A stretch of DNA of 64,000 nucleotides, taken from assembly GCA_018894105.1 (NCBI GenBank), contig CM032121.1, positions 3,953,007 through 4,017,006 on the forward strand. Direction: 5' to 3'. The first letter of the stretch is position 1, and every line of letters starts with the position of its first letter. Below are positions 25,277 to 38,330 of the stretch, piece after piece. The translations under genes and the position numbers were made by a program. Source of the DNA: Jacaranda mimosifolia (lineage: Eukaryota > Streptophyta > Magnoliopsida > Lamiales > Bignoniaceae). Under the pieces are notes generated by a model. It saw only the letters and a program-made list of their open reading frames with translations. It was not told the origin of the DNA and did not search any database.

Positions 25277-25384
25277 ATATATATATATATATATATTGAG
25301 AATTTATAATAACAAATTTATTTTTTCAACAAAACAATTTTATCCTATTATTGAAATTAAATCAAACAAATTGAAATACAAAGT

Positions 25385-25484
25385 GCACATTTTTATGCAC
25401 ATAAGGAGCCTATTTGGGTTCGAACTCTTGACCTTCCACATAATAGGGAAGACTTATGTCACAGGACCATAAGTCACTCAATAG
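25385..25484 (-). repeat. SINE-like element
   Basis: Minus strand: GAGTGACTTATGGTCCTGTG, then GGTCAAGAGTTCGAACCCAA with a near-perfect B box (GTTCGAACC), then CCTTATGTGCATAAA. Lies about 110 bp from the SINE at 25151 in the same orientation. Confidence 0.6.
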
Positions 25485-25489
25485 TATTA

Positions 25490-27084
25490 AGTCCATATGG
25501 GTCTAGATGCTTTGCACTAACACATGCCCAAAAAAAATTTTCTGGTCGGCGCAACAAAATGACCTAAGTTATGAAAGCGTAGAAAAATAAAGTTGAAATG
25601 ATTCAAAATAGGTAAAAGCACAGGCCCAAGGCCATTATGTCATCAAATGCGGAAAGGGCGCAAATTTGTTTTTTCTTTTTTGGATCATATGCTAATGATT
25701 AAATTGGGCCATGTTTTAATTCAAAGAGAAGAAAATAGAGAAAATGAGAAAATATTTTGAGTCAAAAAGGTTGTGGGAGACCAAATGTGAAAATTTCGCA
25801 TGGAAAAAGTGCCTTATCAATATTGGCTGCTCTTATGAAGGAAGGGCAAAATTGTACACATTTGGACATTGATTGGCTTGTGAAAATTGAGGCCCAATTC
25901 TCAAATTTGGAAGTTAGGATGTGACAAGAAATATATATATATATATAGATAGATATTTTTTTTCAAGCATCAATTTGTATGAATCTTCTATCATAATTTT
26001 ATTTTTTTATTATGTATAAAATTATATTTGATATTTTATACACTTAATGTTTATCTATGATGAAATGATGATTGGAAAGAGATAGTTTGAATTGCATTTC
26101 AATATTTTATTTATTTATTATTATTATTTTTTTTGTGACTTTGTGGCCTCATTTGTTTATGATTTATTAACTTCATGATTGTGTGACCATTGTCCTTTAA
26201 TTGTATTATTTATTATAAGGGCTTCTTATTTTCTTTTGAAATAAGATTTATTATATTTGTTAATATGTATTATCATTGTAAAAATCGCGGTTACTTTTAT
26301 AATGATCATATTTTTTAATTCTATAAGAGACTTTTGAGCAACGTGAGAAACTGATTTTTAATTTTCGTGTAGATAAGGACAATATATTCAAATGTGGCAA
26401 ATGAAGTGCTATTTATTAGTCTCAAAATAAAATTAATAACCATCGAAGCTGTTTGGTCATATTTTCATTTTTAATATTTTGAAAATTTTAAAAAATAATT
26501 AGAAAAAATGAGTTAAAAATAAAATTTATATTTAAATAAATTGTTAGAAAAATAATTATTATATAGGGTTTAGTAGATTTTAGGTGGGTATAAATAGTAA
26601 TAATGAAAATAGAAAAAAAATATAAATTATTGGATGAAGATATATAAGTGATAGAAAAATGTGTTTTGAGAAGAAAAAAAAAAAAATACGTCGAATGAAA
26701 ATATGTATAAGTCGATGCTTTGTCTAGTTGTTAACCAACTTATCAATTTAATTGCCACAGGCCCAAGAAAGATATGGATTGGTATTAGTGGAAACCCAAT
26801 TATCCCAGGTACAAAACAAATTCAATGGGCTACGTCCTTGGGATAGTCCTAATAGCCAACCCATTCTACTGAACAAATTAATGATTATATAAACCAAAGA
26901 TATAAGCAAAATAAACCATGATTTTTCCTTGTTGTCAATCTAGCTATTTATTAATAAAATAGTTAATTAAGTAAGTTTACTTAAGAAATAGTTTAATTTT
27001 CCTAAGAAACAATTACAAATACTATTGAAGTTGAAAATTATAAAATTATCAAAAATGCCAAAGGGAAAAATAATACACTACCAA
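25490..27084. other. Spacer
   Basis: AT-rich with no gene. A TTTGGTCATATTTTCATTT stretch near 26452 resembles a MITE end, without a proven partner. Confidence 0.35.
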
Positions 27085-27089
27085 AAAAT

Positions 27090-27585
27090 TAAGGTAGTGT
27101 TTGGATATGTTTTTTGTTTGATTTTATTATGTGTTTATTGTGTATTTTGGGAGAATGAATATTGAAAGAATTGTGGAAGAATGTAAAATGAAGGTTAGAG
27201 AATGTGATTGATATTTGGTTATGTTTTTTGGAATAGTTAGAAAATGGGTTTTGGAAGTTTTGATATGTTTGGTTATGTTTTGAAGGAGACACATACTGTA
27301 GATATCAAATCAATACCTTTATATTGGTGTTTGGGGGTGAAATTTGAATTTAATGATTTTTTTTAAATGTAATAATAATAATAAAATATGTTTGTATATA
27401 TGTATATATATATGTAGTAGAATAGAAAAATGAAGGGGGCGTTTGTGATGTTAGCCAACAAGACAGGGGCATTTTGGGGTGTGAAATAGAAAAATGAAAA
27501 AAAAAAAAAAACACCAATTGCCATGTTTGGGAATGTTTCCCCAGAACAACGGCGTTATGAGGAAACGTTCCCAAACAAAGCTTAA
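27090..27585 (+). mobile_element. Diverged relative of MITE family A
   Basis: Begins TAGTGTTTGGATATGTTTTTTG.TTGATTTTATTATGTG and contains TGTTTGGTTATGTTTTGAAGG, ATCAAATCAATA and GAATTTAATGATTTTTTT in family order. Ends near AACGTTCCCAAACAAAGC, a weak inverted repeat of the start. Longer than the other copies and more diverged. Confidence 0.5.
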
Positions 27586-27595
27586 GTATGTACTA

Positions 27596-27960
27596 GAAAA
27601 ATTGCTATAAAATTAATTTTGTAGCTATAGCTACAAGTTTTTGTAGCAAATATAATTTTTTTAATTATAATCAACAAAACCATTAATTTTCAATTTATAG
27701 CATTGTACTTTCAAAGCGTAATAAATTAATTACACATTATCCATATGAATATATATATGTATATACAAATATATATATATGTGTATATAAGAATGATCAT
27801 TAGCTATGTACGGATTGGCCGTAGCTAGAGTTAGTTACGAGAGTATTAGCTTCAAACTTGGTTAGAATAATTTTATAGTCGAAATTACAGATTTTCACCA
27901 TCAACTATGAATAAATTAGTGTAATTAATGTCCTAATTTTTTTTAGTCATAAAATAATTT
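27596..27960 (+). repeat. Repeat family X, copy at 27.6 kb
   Basis: Starts around GCTATAAAATTAATTTTGTAGC and contains GCTACAA, TAATTATAAT, ATTATCCATA, AGCTATGTACG and a tail ATTAGTGTAATTAATG. The same blocks in the same order are split around a MITE at 38649-39410. Partial minus-strand or short copies occur at about 20060-20300 and 28930-29095. No coding capacity. Confidence 0.55.
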
Positions 27961-28466
27961 CTTTTGAAAGTGTACATATATATAACCTAATCAAAGATCA
28001 CATATGCAAATTTTTAAATTTACTATGAATAAACATCTCTATCACGGGTTTAATTTTCGTTTCACATCCCATTAAGAACAACGCACACTCGTCTATATAC
28101 GTGTCGTGCACAATAAAGATTAAATAACTATATGCATTGCATTTGTCGATCAATATCATCTTAAACGAACCATTAATTTTACATTGAATATCAAGTGTAG
28201 TTGTTGAGGGTCGATCATAATTATTGAATTTGTTGGATAATCTCACACGTAGTATAGGTTGTGGGAAGTTTGGACCATCGTTGGACATTTTGAGTACTTA
28301 TATATTTTAATCAATACTTTATCACTATTTTATTTTATTGATATGTATTAGATATGTTAATTCACAATTAATTATTTTATAAGTAAATATTTTTACGCTT
28401 TGGTATTTATTTATAATATGAAATAAAAGATAAAAACAAAATAAAAGATCTATTGTAATAAAATTA

Positions 28467-28904
28467 GGCCTCATTTACTTTTGTAGATGAGATGTAAAAT
28501 GATAGGATGAAATTATTTTATATTTTTTATATTATATTTACTATGAAGGATGAGATGAATAATGAAATGGAATAATTAAGTTGATTGCTTACTTGGATGG
28601 ATTAAATATTGGGATGATACAAGAAATTACTAAAAAATTCTTTATAAAAAAAATAATATAAAAAATGCAATTCACACTTTTGTACAGACATGAGGTCAAA
28701 TTAGGTATTTTGTTTCTCATCTCACCATGGCTAAGATGTAGGATGTCTCCATCTCTTCAAATTGGTTGGATTGCACATCCACCAATTTGTTCAAATAGCT
28801 GTAGGCCATGAATTTTATACCAGGCTCACATCTAACAAAGTCTACAATGGATTATAGTGGATATATACCTTCATCCAAGCAAATCTACCTAAGTAAACAG
28901 GCCC
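28467..28904. mobile_element. Tourist-like MITE, 438 bp
   Basis: Ends GGCCTCATTTACTTTTGTAG (5') and, as reverse complement of the 3' end, GGGCCTGTTTACTTAGGTAG, both followed by AT. TTA lies directly outside each end (28464-28466, 28905-28907). End motif and TTA target duplication fit PIF/Harbinger. No coding capacity. Confidence 0.78.
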
Positions 28905-28929
28905 TTAATTAGGGTATTAGGTATGGATC

Positions 28930-30309
28930 AGTCTGTAGCCGATGTTAATAATTTGTAGTGACATAACCAAATTCAAAGTAAATGTTCTCTTAGCCCTTTC
29001 TACAACTAATTTGTAGCTGATAATTATTCCTTTTGTGTAGATTATTAATTTTTCTATGAATAATACATAGCTAATTTAGTTGTGTTTTCAATAAATAAGG
29101 CTAATAAAGAAATAGATGAAAGGGGAAAATATACATGCAATATGTATCAAACAATGTGTAGTAACTAAGATAGAAGATAGAATGGAGTATATCAATTAGG
29201 GCAAAACATGTAGGTGCCAGTCACAATAATATGGGTTTATATTGTAATTTCATAGCCCCTTTCCCTTTAACACTAAGAACATCCATCTTAATGTCTTGTT
29301 GCTAATTTGGTGATAGCATTGAGTATGGGTGAAGAATGAGTCCATGAGGGCAAAAGCCTTTCTTTCCATGCAATGTGACAGACAGCAAACATAATACATA
29401 AAGTTGATGTCACTTCTACTCCTGTCCCAATCTGATAGAACTACCTTTGATCAATTTCATTTTGGCTTATTTTTCTCTTTTTTCTTTCTTTGTATGAACT
29501 AAAATTCATTATCCACTTTTAAATTGTGAAATTTACTCATAGCATGTAGCTAAGATTGTATGCATGAAATTTTGAATGAATTAAATGTAGTATTTTTAGT
29601 TCATTCATTACTCTAAATTGGGATGCAGCGTGCACGTGAAATTCTTGAAATGAATCGATCAATTATAGTACATTTGGTCCATTTATTATTGAGATAAATT
29701 TTGCACATAGAATTATGTTATTGAATGAACTGAGTGTACGTAATACATTTATAAATTCATTTATTACTGGATTGAGATAAATTATGTATGCGCATAAAAT
29801 TTTTAAATAATTCAAGTGTAAAAGTTTGATTAATTGATCATTAATGACAGCTGTAATGAATCGAGTACGATACAAAATCACCTAGAACCGATCGTGATTA
29901 AGTCTTTATATATAAATGCTTAAATTAACAAAAGAATTGATGACGTAAAGAACAAGAATTTAACAACTATTGCTTTTTTAATTTCAAGAACAACTTTTTG
30001 TGTCTTTCATTCATTTTTAAGCACATATATCCCTACAAGATACACCCTTTTGACTGATTGTATCTCCACAGCTTCTCCAGAAAAATTTAAAATTAAATTA
30101 CAGATTTTATCTTACAGCAGTAAATTGCCCCCTATCGTCATGCAAGTAAATCCATGCATACTTTTTGCAGACACATTTAATTTGCACGAAAAAAAAAAAG
30201 GGAACAAAAGGAAAAATCTACAGCTAAATCACCAGAAACCATGAAGAAGGAATCACCATGGGCATCTACTGTTGAGCTTCATCAATCTATATATATATAT
30301 AGATCATCA
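28930..30309. other. 3' flank of the KCS gene
   Basis: 28930-29095 is a partial copy of repeat family X (blocks TAGCTAATTTAGTTGT and TTTTTCTATGAATAAT). The rest is AT-rich and holds no gene. The KCS 3' untranslated region must lie in 30000-30309, but no clear polyadenylation signal can be fixed. Confidence 0.4.
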
Positions 30310-31800
30310 TCAGAGCTTCACAATTTCTGGGATATGCACAGGATACCTATCAATGCAATCTTGCCAGGGCCCGTCCGTCGGCGTTTTGATGGTCCTATTA
30401 CACTTCCAAACCGCGCTGTTACACTTGAAGCCACTCCCGAAAGCAATCTGCCACACTCTATTACCCTTCTTCATCCTCCCTTTGGCCTCAATGTAACTCA
30501 ATTCATACCAAAGTGAAGAAGAAGACGTGTTGCCGAAGCGGTGGAGGGTCATCCGGGAGGCCTCGACGTGCTCCGCCGAGAGCTGGAGATTCTTCTGGAG
30601 TTCATCGATGACAGCCCGGCCGCCGGCGTGGATGCAGAAGTGCTCAAAGGCTTGTTTGAAGTCAGGAATGTAAGGTTTCCATTTGGGGTTGAAGATTTTC
30701 CGGCCGATTAGAGTGAAAAGAAAGAGGAGCTGCTCTGAAGCCGGGAGGACTAATGGGCCAATGGTGGTGATATTGGATTTCAGGGCTTCGCCGGCGATCA
30801 CCATCAGGTCTTTCGACAGGTTTATGCCTACTTTTCCCTGTGGATCTTCTTGCTCGTAGACGCATTTATAGGCTTTATCATCGGCCCCTTTGTGGGTTCG
30901 AACGACGTGGACTAGTTTATACTTGGCTCGGCCGCTGTCCCGCCGTTTATTGGAGAGGAGGATGGCGGCGGCGCCCATGCGGAAGAGGCAGTTGGGGAGG
31001 AGCATAGCTCTCTCCGAGCCCTGGTAATAATTGGGAGTGATAATTTCAGTGCTAATAACCATTGCGCAAGAATTGGGAAGAACCTGGAGCAAATCCCTGG
31101 CTAAATCAATGGAAATCAAACCGGCGGAGCACCCCATGCCGGAAAGATTGTAACTTTTTATATTACTTCTCAGCTTGTACTTATTCACCACCATGGCTGA
31201 AAGGGATGGAGTAGGAGAAAACAGGCTGCAATTAACTATAAGAATATCAATATCTTTCGGTTTGATTCCAGTCTTCTGCATCAAAGAATCAATGGCGGAG
31301 AAAATCACCACCTCGGCTTCCCCCCTGGCGGCCTCCATCGTCGGCGTCGGAGGGATATAATGAATGGCCGGCGGCAGACAGGTTTCTTCCCCCAGCCCTG
31401 ACCTCTCAAGAATTCGCATTTGGAAATCTACACTTTTCGGATTGTCTTTGAGAATCAGCCTTGAATGCTCCATGAATGTGGAAAATGGGACCCGACATGT
31501 GACGGGGGGCTTATAACAGGAGTAATCCACCAGGTAAATCGATCTGGGCTTGGACATGAAGTAGACGGTGGCGATGAAAATGACGAGGAAGGAAGAACAA
31601 AGAACCTGGACAACATCGAACTGGAGAGAATTCCAGATGCTGAGAATTTCTTCCGGGCCTGTACGGAGGATTTCCAGGAGGATCCCGAACATGATTGGGA
31701 TGAGCAAGAAGGTGAGAATGTGGTTGACGAGGTATTGGTAGCCAAGTTTGACATATTTGAGCTTGACGGAGCTGGAGAAGTTTGGTAACATTTGCGGCAT
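30310..31800 (-). CDS. KCS: 3-ketoacyl-CoA synthase (very-long-chain fatty acid elongase)
   Basis: Condenses malonyl-CoA with a long-chain acyl-CoA, the rate-setting first step of ER fatty-acid elongation for waxes, suberin and sphingolipids. Works with KCR, HCD and ECR. 496 residues in one exon, the usual KCS length and structure. Two N-terminal membrane segments (about 26-45 and 66-82), then the FAE1/type-III condensing domain with PRSIYLVDYSCYKPP, GMGCSAG (active Cys224), FCIHAGGRAVID (His391) and RFGNTSSSS (Asn424). The triad is complete. The ATG follows an in-frame TGA in the pyrimidine-rich leader, which fixes the start. The N-terminal MLPNFSSSVKLKYVKLGY block resembles the KCS4/9/17-type clade, but I would not assign a numbered member. 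Local GC is well above the flanks, as expected for a codon-constrained intronless gene. Confidence 0.95.
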   Translation of the reverse strand: MPQMLPNFSSSVKLKYVKLGYQYLVNHILTFLLIPIMFGILLEILRTGPEEILSIWNSLQFDVVQVLCSSFLVIFIATVYFMSKPRSIYLVDYSCYKPPVTCRVPFSTFMEHSRLILKDNPKSVDFQMRILERSGLGEETCLPPAIHYIPPTPTMEAARGEAEVVIFSAIDSLMQKTGIKPKDIDILIVNCSLFSPTPSLSAMVVNKYKLRSNIKSYNLSGMGCSAGLISIDLARDLLQVLPNSCAMVISTEIITPNYYQGSERAMLLPNCLFRMGAAAILLSNKRRDSGRAKYKLVHVVRTHKGADDKAYKCVYEQEDPQGKVGINLSKDLMVIAGEALKSNITTIGPLVLPASEQLLFLFTLIGRKIFNPKWKPYIPDFKQAFEHFCIHAGGRAVIDELQKNLQLSAEHVEASRMTLHRFGNTSSSSLWYELSYIEAKGRMKKGNRVWQIAFGSGFKCNSAVWKCNRTIKTPTDGPWQDCIDRYPVHIPEIVKL

Positions 31801-32949
31801 TTTTGATGGTGGCGGGACGGCGGCCGGCGGAGGGGAGAGGGATCAAGGAAGGAGTATGAGGCGGAGGAGGAGGTGGCGCAGGAGGGGAATTTAAAGGGCT
31901 GAAAATGGGAGTGAGAGTAATAAATGAAGGCAGGTAAGAAGAATTAAATGAACAATTTGACGTCACACAACGCTATCTTAGCTGGAGTACTTTTATGTTG
32001 TTGGGCTAACCCGAGCAATCAAACCAATTTTCCTCTGGTTTTTGCATTTTTTCCCCCCTTCAAATTTAAATTAAATATATATATATATTATATAATAAAT
32101 ATATTTATTTATTTATAAATTATTATGTTTGTTTTTGCATGGTTTCATAATTGTAGCTTTATGCAATATCTGACGAAATAAATTGGTCGAAATGAGGACT
32201 CATTTTGAATAATCTATTATTAATTATTGTTTCATCTATTTTGATTTGAAAAATATACGTTGATGGTATATAATACGCATTTAAGTACTTATTTTTTTTA
32301 AAAAATATTTTTTTATAGTACTTGACATTATTTATAACATGATTGATGATAAAATATTAATTAATAGAAAAGAGCTGAATTGTGAGATGCCTTGGTTTAA
32401 ATCCATTTGCCTCAAATCTTAGTTCCATCATGTTGTATAAATGAAAAATTCATCAAGATTTGCATTGTTGTCCCTGAAAATTAATAGCATATAGACTAAT
32501 TTAATTTTTTACTGCTAGAAAAAGGGAGTAATTGGTATTTCAATATTAATAAATGAGTATATCGGACCAAAATGGCTTTGTTAATGTATAAATAAAACTT
32601 TCAAGATATGGAATCTTTCGTATTTTTAAATTTCCTAGCACTATATTTGGAATTAAAAAATTTAGTGGAGAAAAATATGAAACTACAAAAATTAAAACAC
32701 AAAATTACATCACTTAACCGTGTGAAGATTTTTTTCTTACTGTTGCCCTCATTGAAATTCAAGTATTTATATTCTAAAATCCTCAAAAAAAAAAAAATTA
32801 AATAAGAAATTTTCATAACTTTCATTCGAAAACTTTTACCCATTCATATTTTATCATATTTCATTTTTCAATCATAAATATTGCATATATGAAGATGATT
32901 AATCTTATAGAAGGCAACCTATTTGATCTGGTATATCAAGTATAAGTAC
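31801..32949. other. Upstream region of KCS
   Basis: 31801-31990 is a C/T-rich (on the minus strand) leader and proximal promoter. Beyond it the DNA turns AT-rich, with TA-rich blocks at 32065-32100 that hide any TATA box. No gene. Confidence 0.45.
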
Positions 32950-33060
32950 AGTGACTTGTAGTTCAAGTAGCATATGTCTCCCTTATTAAATGGGATGTCT
33001 TGTGTTCGACTTGTAATGGGCGCATTGTGCACTTTATGTGCGTGTGTAGTTTATACTTTA
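32950..33060 (+). repeat. SINE-like element
   Basis: GTGACTTGTAGTTCAAGTAGCATATG (A-box region) followed 50 bases later by CTTGTGTTCGACTTG (B-box-like) and a GTGCGTGTGTAGTTTAT tail, as in the other copies. Confidence 0.6.
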
Positions 33061-35469
33061 ATTTATTTGATTTGAGACTATGAATTGTTTTGATATGAGA
33101 ATAGGAAAATATTGTTTTGTTGAAAGGATAACATTCGTCATTTGTAATGTTTTTTTGAAAAAAAAAAAAAAAGAAAAAGAAAGTATGTCAACTCTAAATT
33201 CAAATAAAACCTTAAAAAAGAAAAAAAAATTATGTTAACTCTAAATTCAAATAAAATCGAGGTAATTAAACGACATGCACCTAAATTTCTTTCATCCTAA
33301 AAAGTCATAAATTCTTACCTCAGCTTTCTCCAAACAAGCAAATTTTATCTCAATTGCGTGCAATTTTTCTGTTCGAATCAAATTTAATCAAATTCAATTA
33401 ATCATATTATAAGTATCATCATACAAATTCTACCTAACCCAGCTCGAATCATAAAATTTCTCGAAATGCACAATTGAGACATGACTATTTCATATCGACT
33501 CATTTATGTTGTATTAAAATTTTATTCAAAACTAACAACTAAAAGAAATAATTCACCGTTGTCCAATATTTTACATGACCCACACAAAAATGCACATGTT
33601 CACATTATGCCTGCCTTGAAATAAATACAGTTAACCTTTGTAGCTCGTTTTCCTCCTTGAAAACATTATATACACCAAACAGACAAAAACTATTTATCCC
33701 AAAAAAAAAACAAAGGCTAACAGACAAAAAATGGTAAAATGTTGTACAAATTCATGGCATTAAAACACACAACGATGAATAAGTTGTCCCAATTAAAGTA
33801 ACTTCCAGAAGGTCAAAAACCAGCATCCCCTGGACAAAAACATTAAAGCACTCAAACCCTAAATAGACACATACTTGTTTTTTTCTCCTCAATCTTCACT
33901 CATAAATAGCTTTTGTTCTCAACGACAATTCATTTTAGCAAATAAGTGGGTAGGTTGGTAATAAATCCTCGTATATGTAACTAGATTGACCGTAGATTCG
34001 AGTTTTATGAAAAATAAGTATAAAGTTCTCTCGAAGAAAAAGGGAGAAAAATACTATGTTCTATTAAAATTTGTGATAGAATTGGCCCACGATAGGGAGG
34101 AATGGTGAAATAACTATTCTGTTTAACAAATTACTTTTCCAAATTTAACATAATGATATCTAATTCGATATACAACTAATTATAATTAATATTACCACAC
34201 GAATCTTACTATTAATCCAACTTTTTTTTAAGATTATATATAGTATAGTTAACTCATAGGGTAAAAGACAAATATATTGTAATTATACTTGTTTTGTTAC
34301 TGATCATTCTCATATAGTTATTAGCGGTCGATTTCAATAAATGTAAATTCACTCTATGGAAATTTGATTTAAATAATATAGTCGAATCTTGTGTTGCATT
34401 ATTATTAAAAACAAAATCTTCAGCCTACTTAGTATAGACAACACATAAATATTTAAGTGAGTTATAAATCGTTGAACTAAAATATAATGATGTCAAAAAA
34501 TAAAATGTTAACAAAATATTATCATTAAATATGAAAATTCAATCGTATCAAGGTACTGTTTTGCTCATATGCATTAACAAAAAACCTTATCCTTCAAAAA
34601 TGTTTTGAATGATGAAAGAGGGACAACAGTTTATATATATATATATATATTTTTTTTTTTCAGAACTTTCGACTCATCCAACATAAAAAATAAAATACAA
34701 TATTTATTAAATTATAAAAAAATACTTAGAAATAGAGTATCATAACACGAATCCTCACCATAGTTTTGGTGAAATTAAGAATATTGGAGTGATGTCACAA
34801 TCAACGTTGAAGCTTGCGTGTTATAGTTACATGCAAAAACGTATATATATATATATATATAGATATATGTGACCGTACGATCTTATTGCATCCACGGGTG
34901 TTGACAACTTTGATTTTAATTAATGATGAATAATATTTTTGGGTATGCTTTGACGGTTGGGGTGGTTGTTGGTTAAGTGGTGACTAATAAATAGTTTCTA
35001 TAAATCTGGGCCCCATCAAGAAACAGTCCCTTTATTTCTGCGTGCCTCTTAAATCCTAGGAGGTAAACAATGGAGAAATTAGTCCACAACTAATTATGAG
35101 ATTACAAGATTGTAAGAAAGTGTTTTCATCATCATTAATTTAAGGCTAAATTGATTGCAAATAAAAGGTTGCATATATGTCACCAATTTAATAATATCTA
35201 TCAAAAATTGTTCTTTTCATATATTTAGATCAATTTAATAATTAATAACACGTGTATATTAATAATCTAATCACGAGCAAAATTATATATTTACATTGCG
35301 TGGAAAAAATTATTAATATTATTGAGTTATTAGTATTAATAATTCTTACATATCATAACTTTCATTTTAGTACTTTAAGGTTTTTTTAGTTTTATTTTCT
35401 TAAAATGTTTTCTATCCTAAAAATAAATTAACTCCGAGGATATAGATTTTCGCCCACTATTTGAAAATA
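33061..35469. other. AT-rich spacer
   Basis: (TA)n runs at 34630-34650 and 34840-34862. A short weak SINE-like piece at 33950-34015 (GGTTGGTAATAAATCC and AGATTCGAGTTTT). No gene. Confidence 0.35.
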
Positions 35470-36870
35470 TCTTATCATTTCAAATTATTAAATTAATCAA
35501 ATATATATGTATGTATATATATATTTATATTTTTAATCATTATTTTAATATTATTTGTAATTATTGTGCAACTATGACAATAATATGTAATAATATAAAA
35601 GTTTGATTTGATACCAGCAATTAGGCATGGAAATAGGTTGGGTTAGGCTAAGCTTTGATTTAAATAGGTCAAGCTTGTTATGCAAAAAACAAGTCTGAGC
35701 CTAACCTATTATCTATGATAGATATTTTTTTAAGATTAGACTTAGCCTTTTTAATAAATTCTAAAGCCTTAGCCTGGCTTAGAAGCCTACTTAAAAACCT
35801 ATTTTCTACTAAGGCTTCAATTAAGTTTAAACATCATATAAATCTAAATTTTTAATATGCTCAAACTTGTAATAGACCTTGGTAAGAAATAATCAAAATG
35901 ATAAATACCAAATGCATAATTATAAAAATTCAAATATAAGTATAGAATAGTATTATCTCAGCAAAAAGTAATACTAAACAACATAATAGATTCCATAAAA
36001 GACTAATTAAAGAAATCAAATACAATTAGCCATTTAATATTATATCACTATTATTGTACTTTTTATGTGAAAAAGTATAAATAGGCCAACCTGTGAAGCT
36101 TTGTAAACTTTTTGAAGAGTCTGAATCTAGCTTGTTTAGTTTAAAAAGCTACTTTTTAACCCTTAACATGACGGCTGACCTTTTTATTATAGGCTACGCC
36201 AAGTTAAGTCATAGGCCACTGACAAGTAGCCTGACCTATTCTCATCCCTACCAGCAATCATACAAAAAATTCTATGAAAATTATTTATATTAAAAGAAAT
36301 ACAAAAAATTCTATGAAAAAATTTATAGTAAAAACATACTTTTCTGTAAATAAAATTTAATATAATTTTATTCTTTACATATTTTCCAAAATATATTATC
36401 TCAAAACACTATTGTAAAAACATTTTAAAACAAAACCAAACAAAGCAATAAACCAATCACTATTAAGATAAAGGTTCATTATAGTTGTATAATCAAAACT
36501 ATAGCTGGATCATCAATTTTCTCTTTTTGAAATATTTAATAATATTAAATGATAATGCACTTGGCTGACTAATTGTAGGTGCTTTCACAATAAAAGACAA
36601 ATATAATCCCGCATTAATAATATAAAACAAGTTATACTATATGTCATTATCTTTGCAATTATTTGATGTTGAATACTCAATATAATCAAGTATTTTCCAT
36701 TGCATCACCACCTACATTTAGTTGCATAATAAATAAGTAATAATGGCCCTTTATATATATATATCAAAGTTCATATGCTCAAAATATTCATATAAACACT
36801 TTGGCACATGTGTGTGTGTGTGTGTGTGTTAATTTATATATATGTTTATATTCATGTTTGATGTTCATCA
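35470..36870 (+). repeat. Old segmental duplication, copy 1
   Basis: Shares ordered blocks with 37430-38330. These include TAATAATATAAAAGTTTGATTTGATA, CAAAACACTATTGTAAAAACATT-like text, CATCACCACCTACATTTAGTTGC, AATAATGGCCCTTTATA and the (GT)n tract at 36810-36829 followed by TTTGATGTT. The copies have diverged by many substitutions and indels. Copy 1 carries a hAT MITE (35622-36250) that copy 2 lacks. Confidence 0.65.
35622..36250. mobile_element. hAT-type MITE, 629 bp, 8-bp target duplication
   Basis: Ends TAGGCATGGAAATAGG (5') and TAGGGATGAGAATAGG (reverse complement of the 3' end). CCAGCAAT is duplicated exactly at 35614-35621 and 36251-36258. An 8-bp target duplication with TAGGGATG-type ends is characteristic of hAT. 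The interior has no transposase. The related segment at 37550-37580 appears to show the unoccupied site. Confidence 0.85.
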
Positions 36871-37429
36871 TTGAAAATCATTTTTGTATTGTCATTTTAT
36901 TAATAATTGGTGATATACACATAACAAGATTTATTTTTATTGAGCTATCATTGTACAAATAACAAAATATACCATTACTGCTATTTCAGGGAATGTTTGT
37001 CTATATCTCGAAGATACTTGAAAGAATATATTTGAAGAGTGGAATTAGATAATATGCTTAGTTCATGAAATTATTTTTTATTGTATTTTTTAAAGTGGAA
37101 AAAAAAAAGAAATTTTATTTCAAATGTCTTCTCATGTAAGTTTTTTATTTGATTGGTGGTATTGCCTCAAAATTTTATATTAATATATATGTTGTACATC
37201 TTTATAGTAATTTATAACTAAAAGTTGAAAAATATAATGATAATTAAAAGATATATATATTGATGTGCTAATTTGAAATGATGGAATATTCTAATAATAT
37301 TTAGGAGAAAAGATTGGATTTTGGGAGAAATGTTTTTTTGGTTTTTGGAAGAATTTTTGAAAATGTTTTATTGAAAAACAACATCGTGGCAAATTGTTTT
37401 TTCAAAATATTTTCAATATATTTCAAACA

Positions 37430-38330
37430 TAAAATCAAGTATTTCTCCAAAAAATGCAGAATACATATTTTTATCTTTTAATTATTATTTTAATATAAAT
37501 TATATTTTTAAATTATTATACTACTATAGCTATAGCATGTGATAATATAAAATTTTGATGTGATATAGTTGATTAATCATAAAAAATAGAAAGAATACAT
37601 ACAAAATATCTCCCCTAAAAATTAAATTGAATTATTTTACACATTTCTGAAAACTTTTATAAAATATATTTTCCGAAGATGCTTCCCTCAAAACATTAAA
37701 ACACAATCATATAAAGCAAAAGTATTAAAATGGTATCATTAAAGCTGCAAAACAAAAAATATATTTCATTACTTAAAATATAATTGATAGTTTCTACATT
37801 TCATTTAAAATCATATTTTTTATCTATTATTGAGTGATCAATTAATCCAGTAACATTGTACTCATCTTTATATATAAGGTTTAAAGTTTGAATCATAACG
37901 AGTTCTTAGTGTGAATGCGTATAAATTTTAAAAAAGAAAAAATTGTGGTAAATTTTTCTTTTTTAAAAAATATCTAATAATTTTTTAAATGACGATACTC
38001 ATAATTGATAAAATTTCACTTGTGTCAATTATTTTCATGTCAAATAATTATAAAAACAATATCATATTATGACACAAATTATGCCATGAATCCTGATTTT
38101 TATTATTTAATTTTAAACACTCGATATAGACAAATATTTTTCAACACACACATATATAATATACATATATATCACCACCTATATTTAGTTGCATAATAAA
38201 TAGATAATGACCCTTTATCAAAGGTCATATAAAATATGCACTCAAACCCTTATAAATTATTGTGTGTGTGTGTGTGTGACTGTGTGTTTTTATGTATTTA
38301 TATTAATGATTTGATGTTTGTCTGTTTGAA
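37430..38330 (+). repeat. Old segmental duplication, copy 2
   Basis: Partner of 35470-36870 (see blocks there). CATCACCACCTATATTTAGTTGCATAATAAATAG is at about 38170-38205, the (TG)n tract at 38261-38278. Small open frames here are chance. Confidence 0.6.

Noticed and set aside
31465..31966. Open frames antisense to, or in another frame of, the KCS gene
   Set aside because: They overlap the well-supported KCS coding sequence or its leader and arise from its GC-rich codons.
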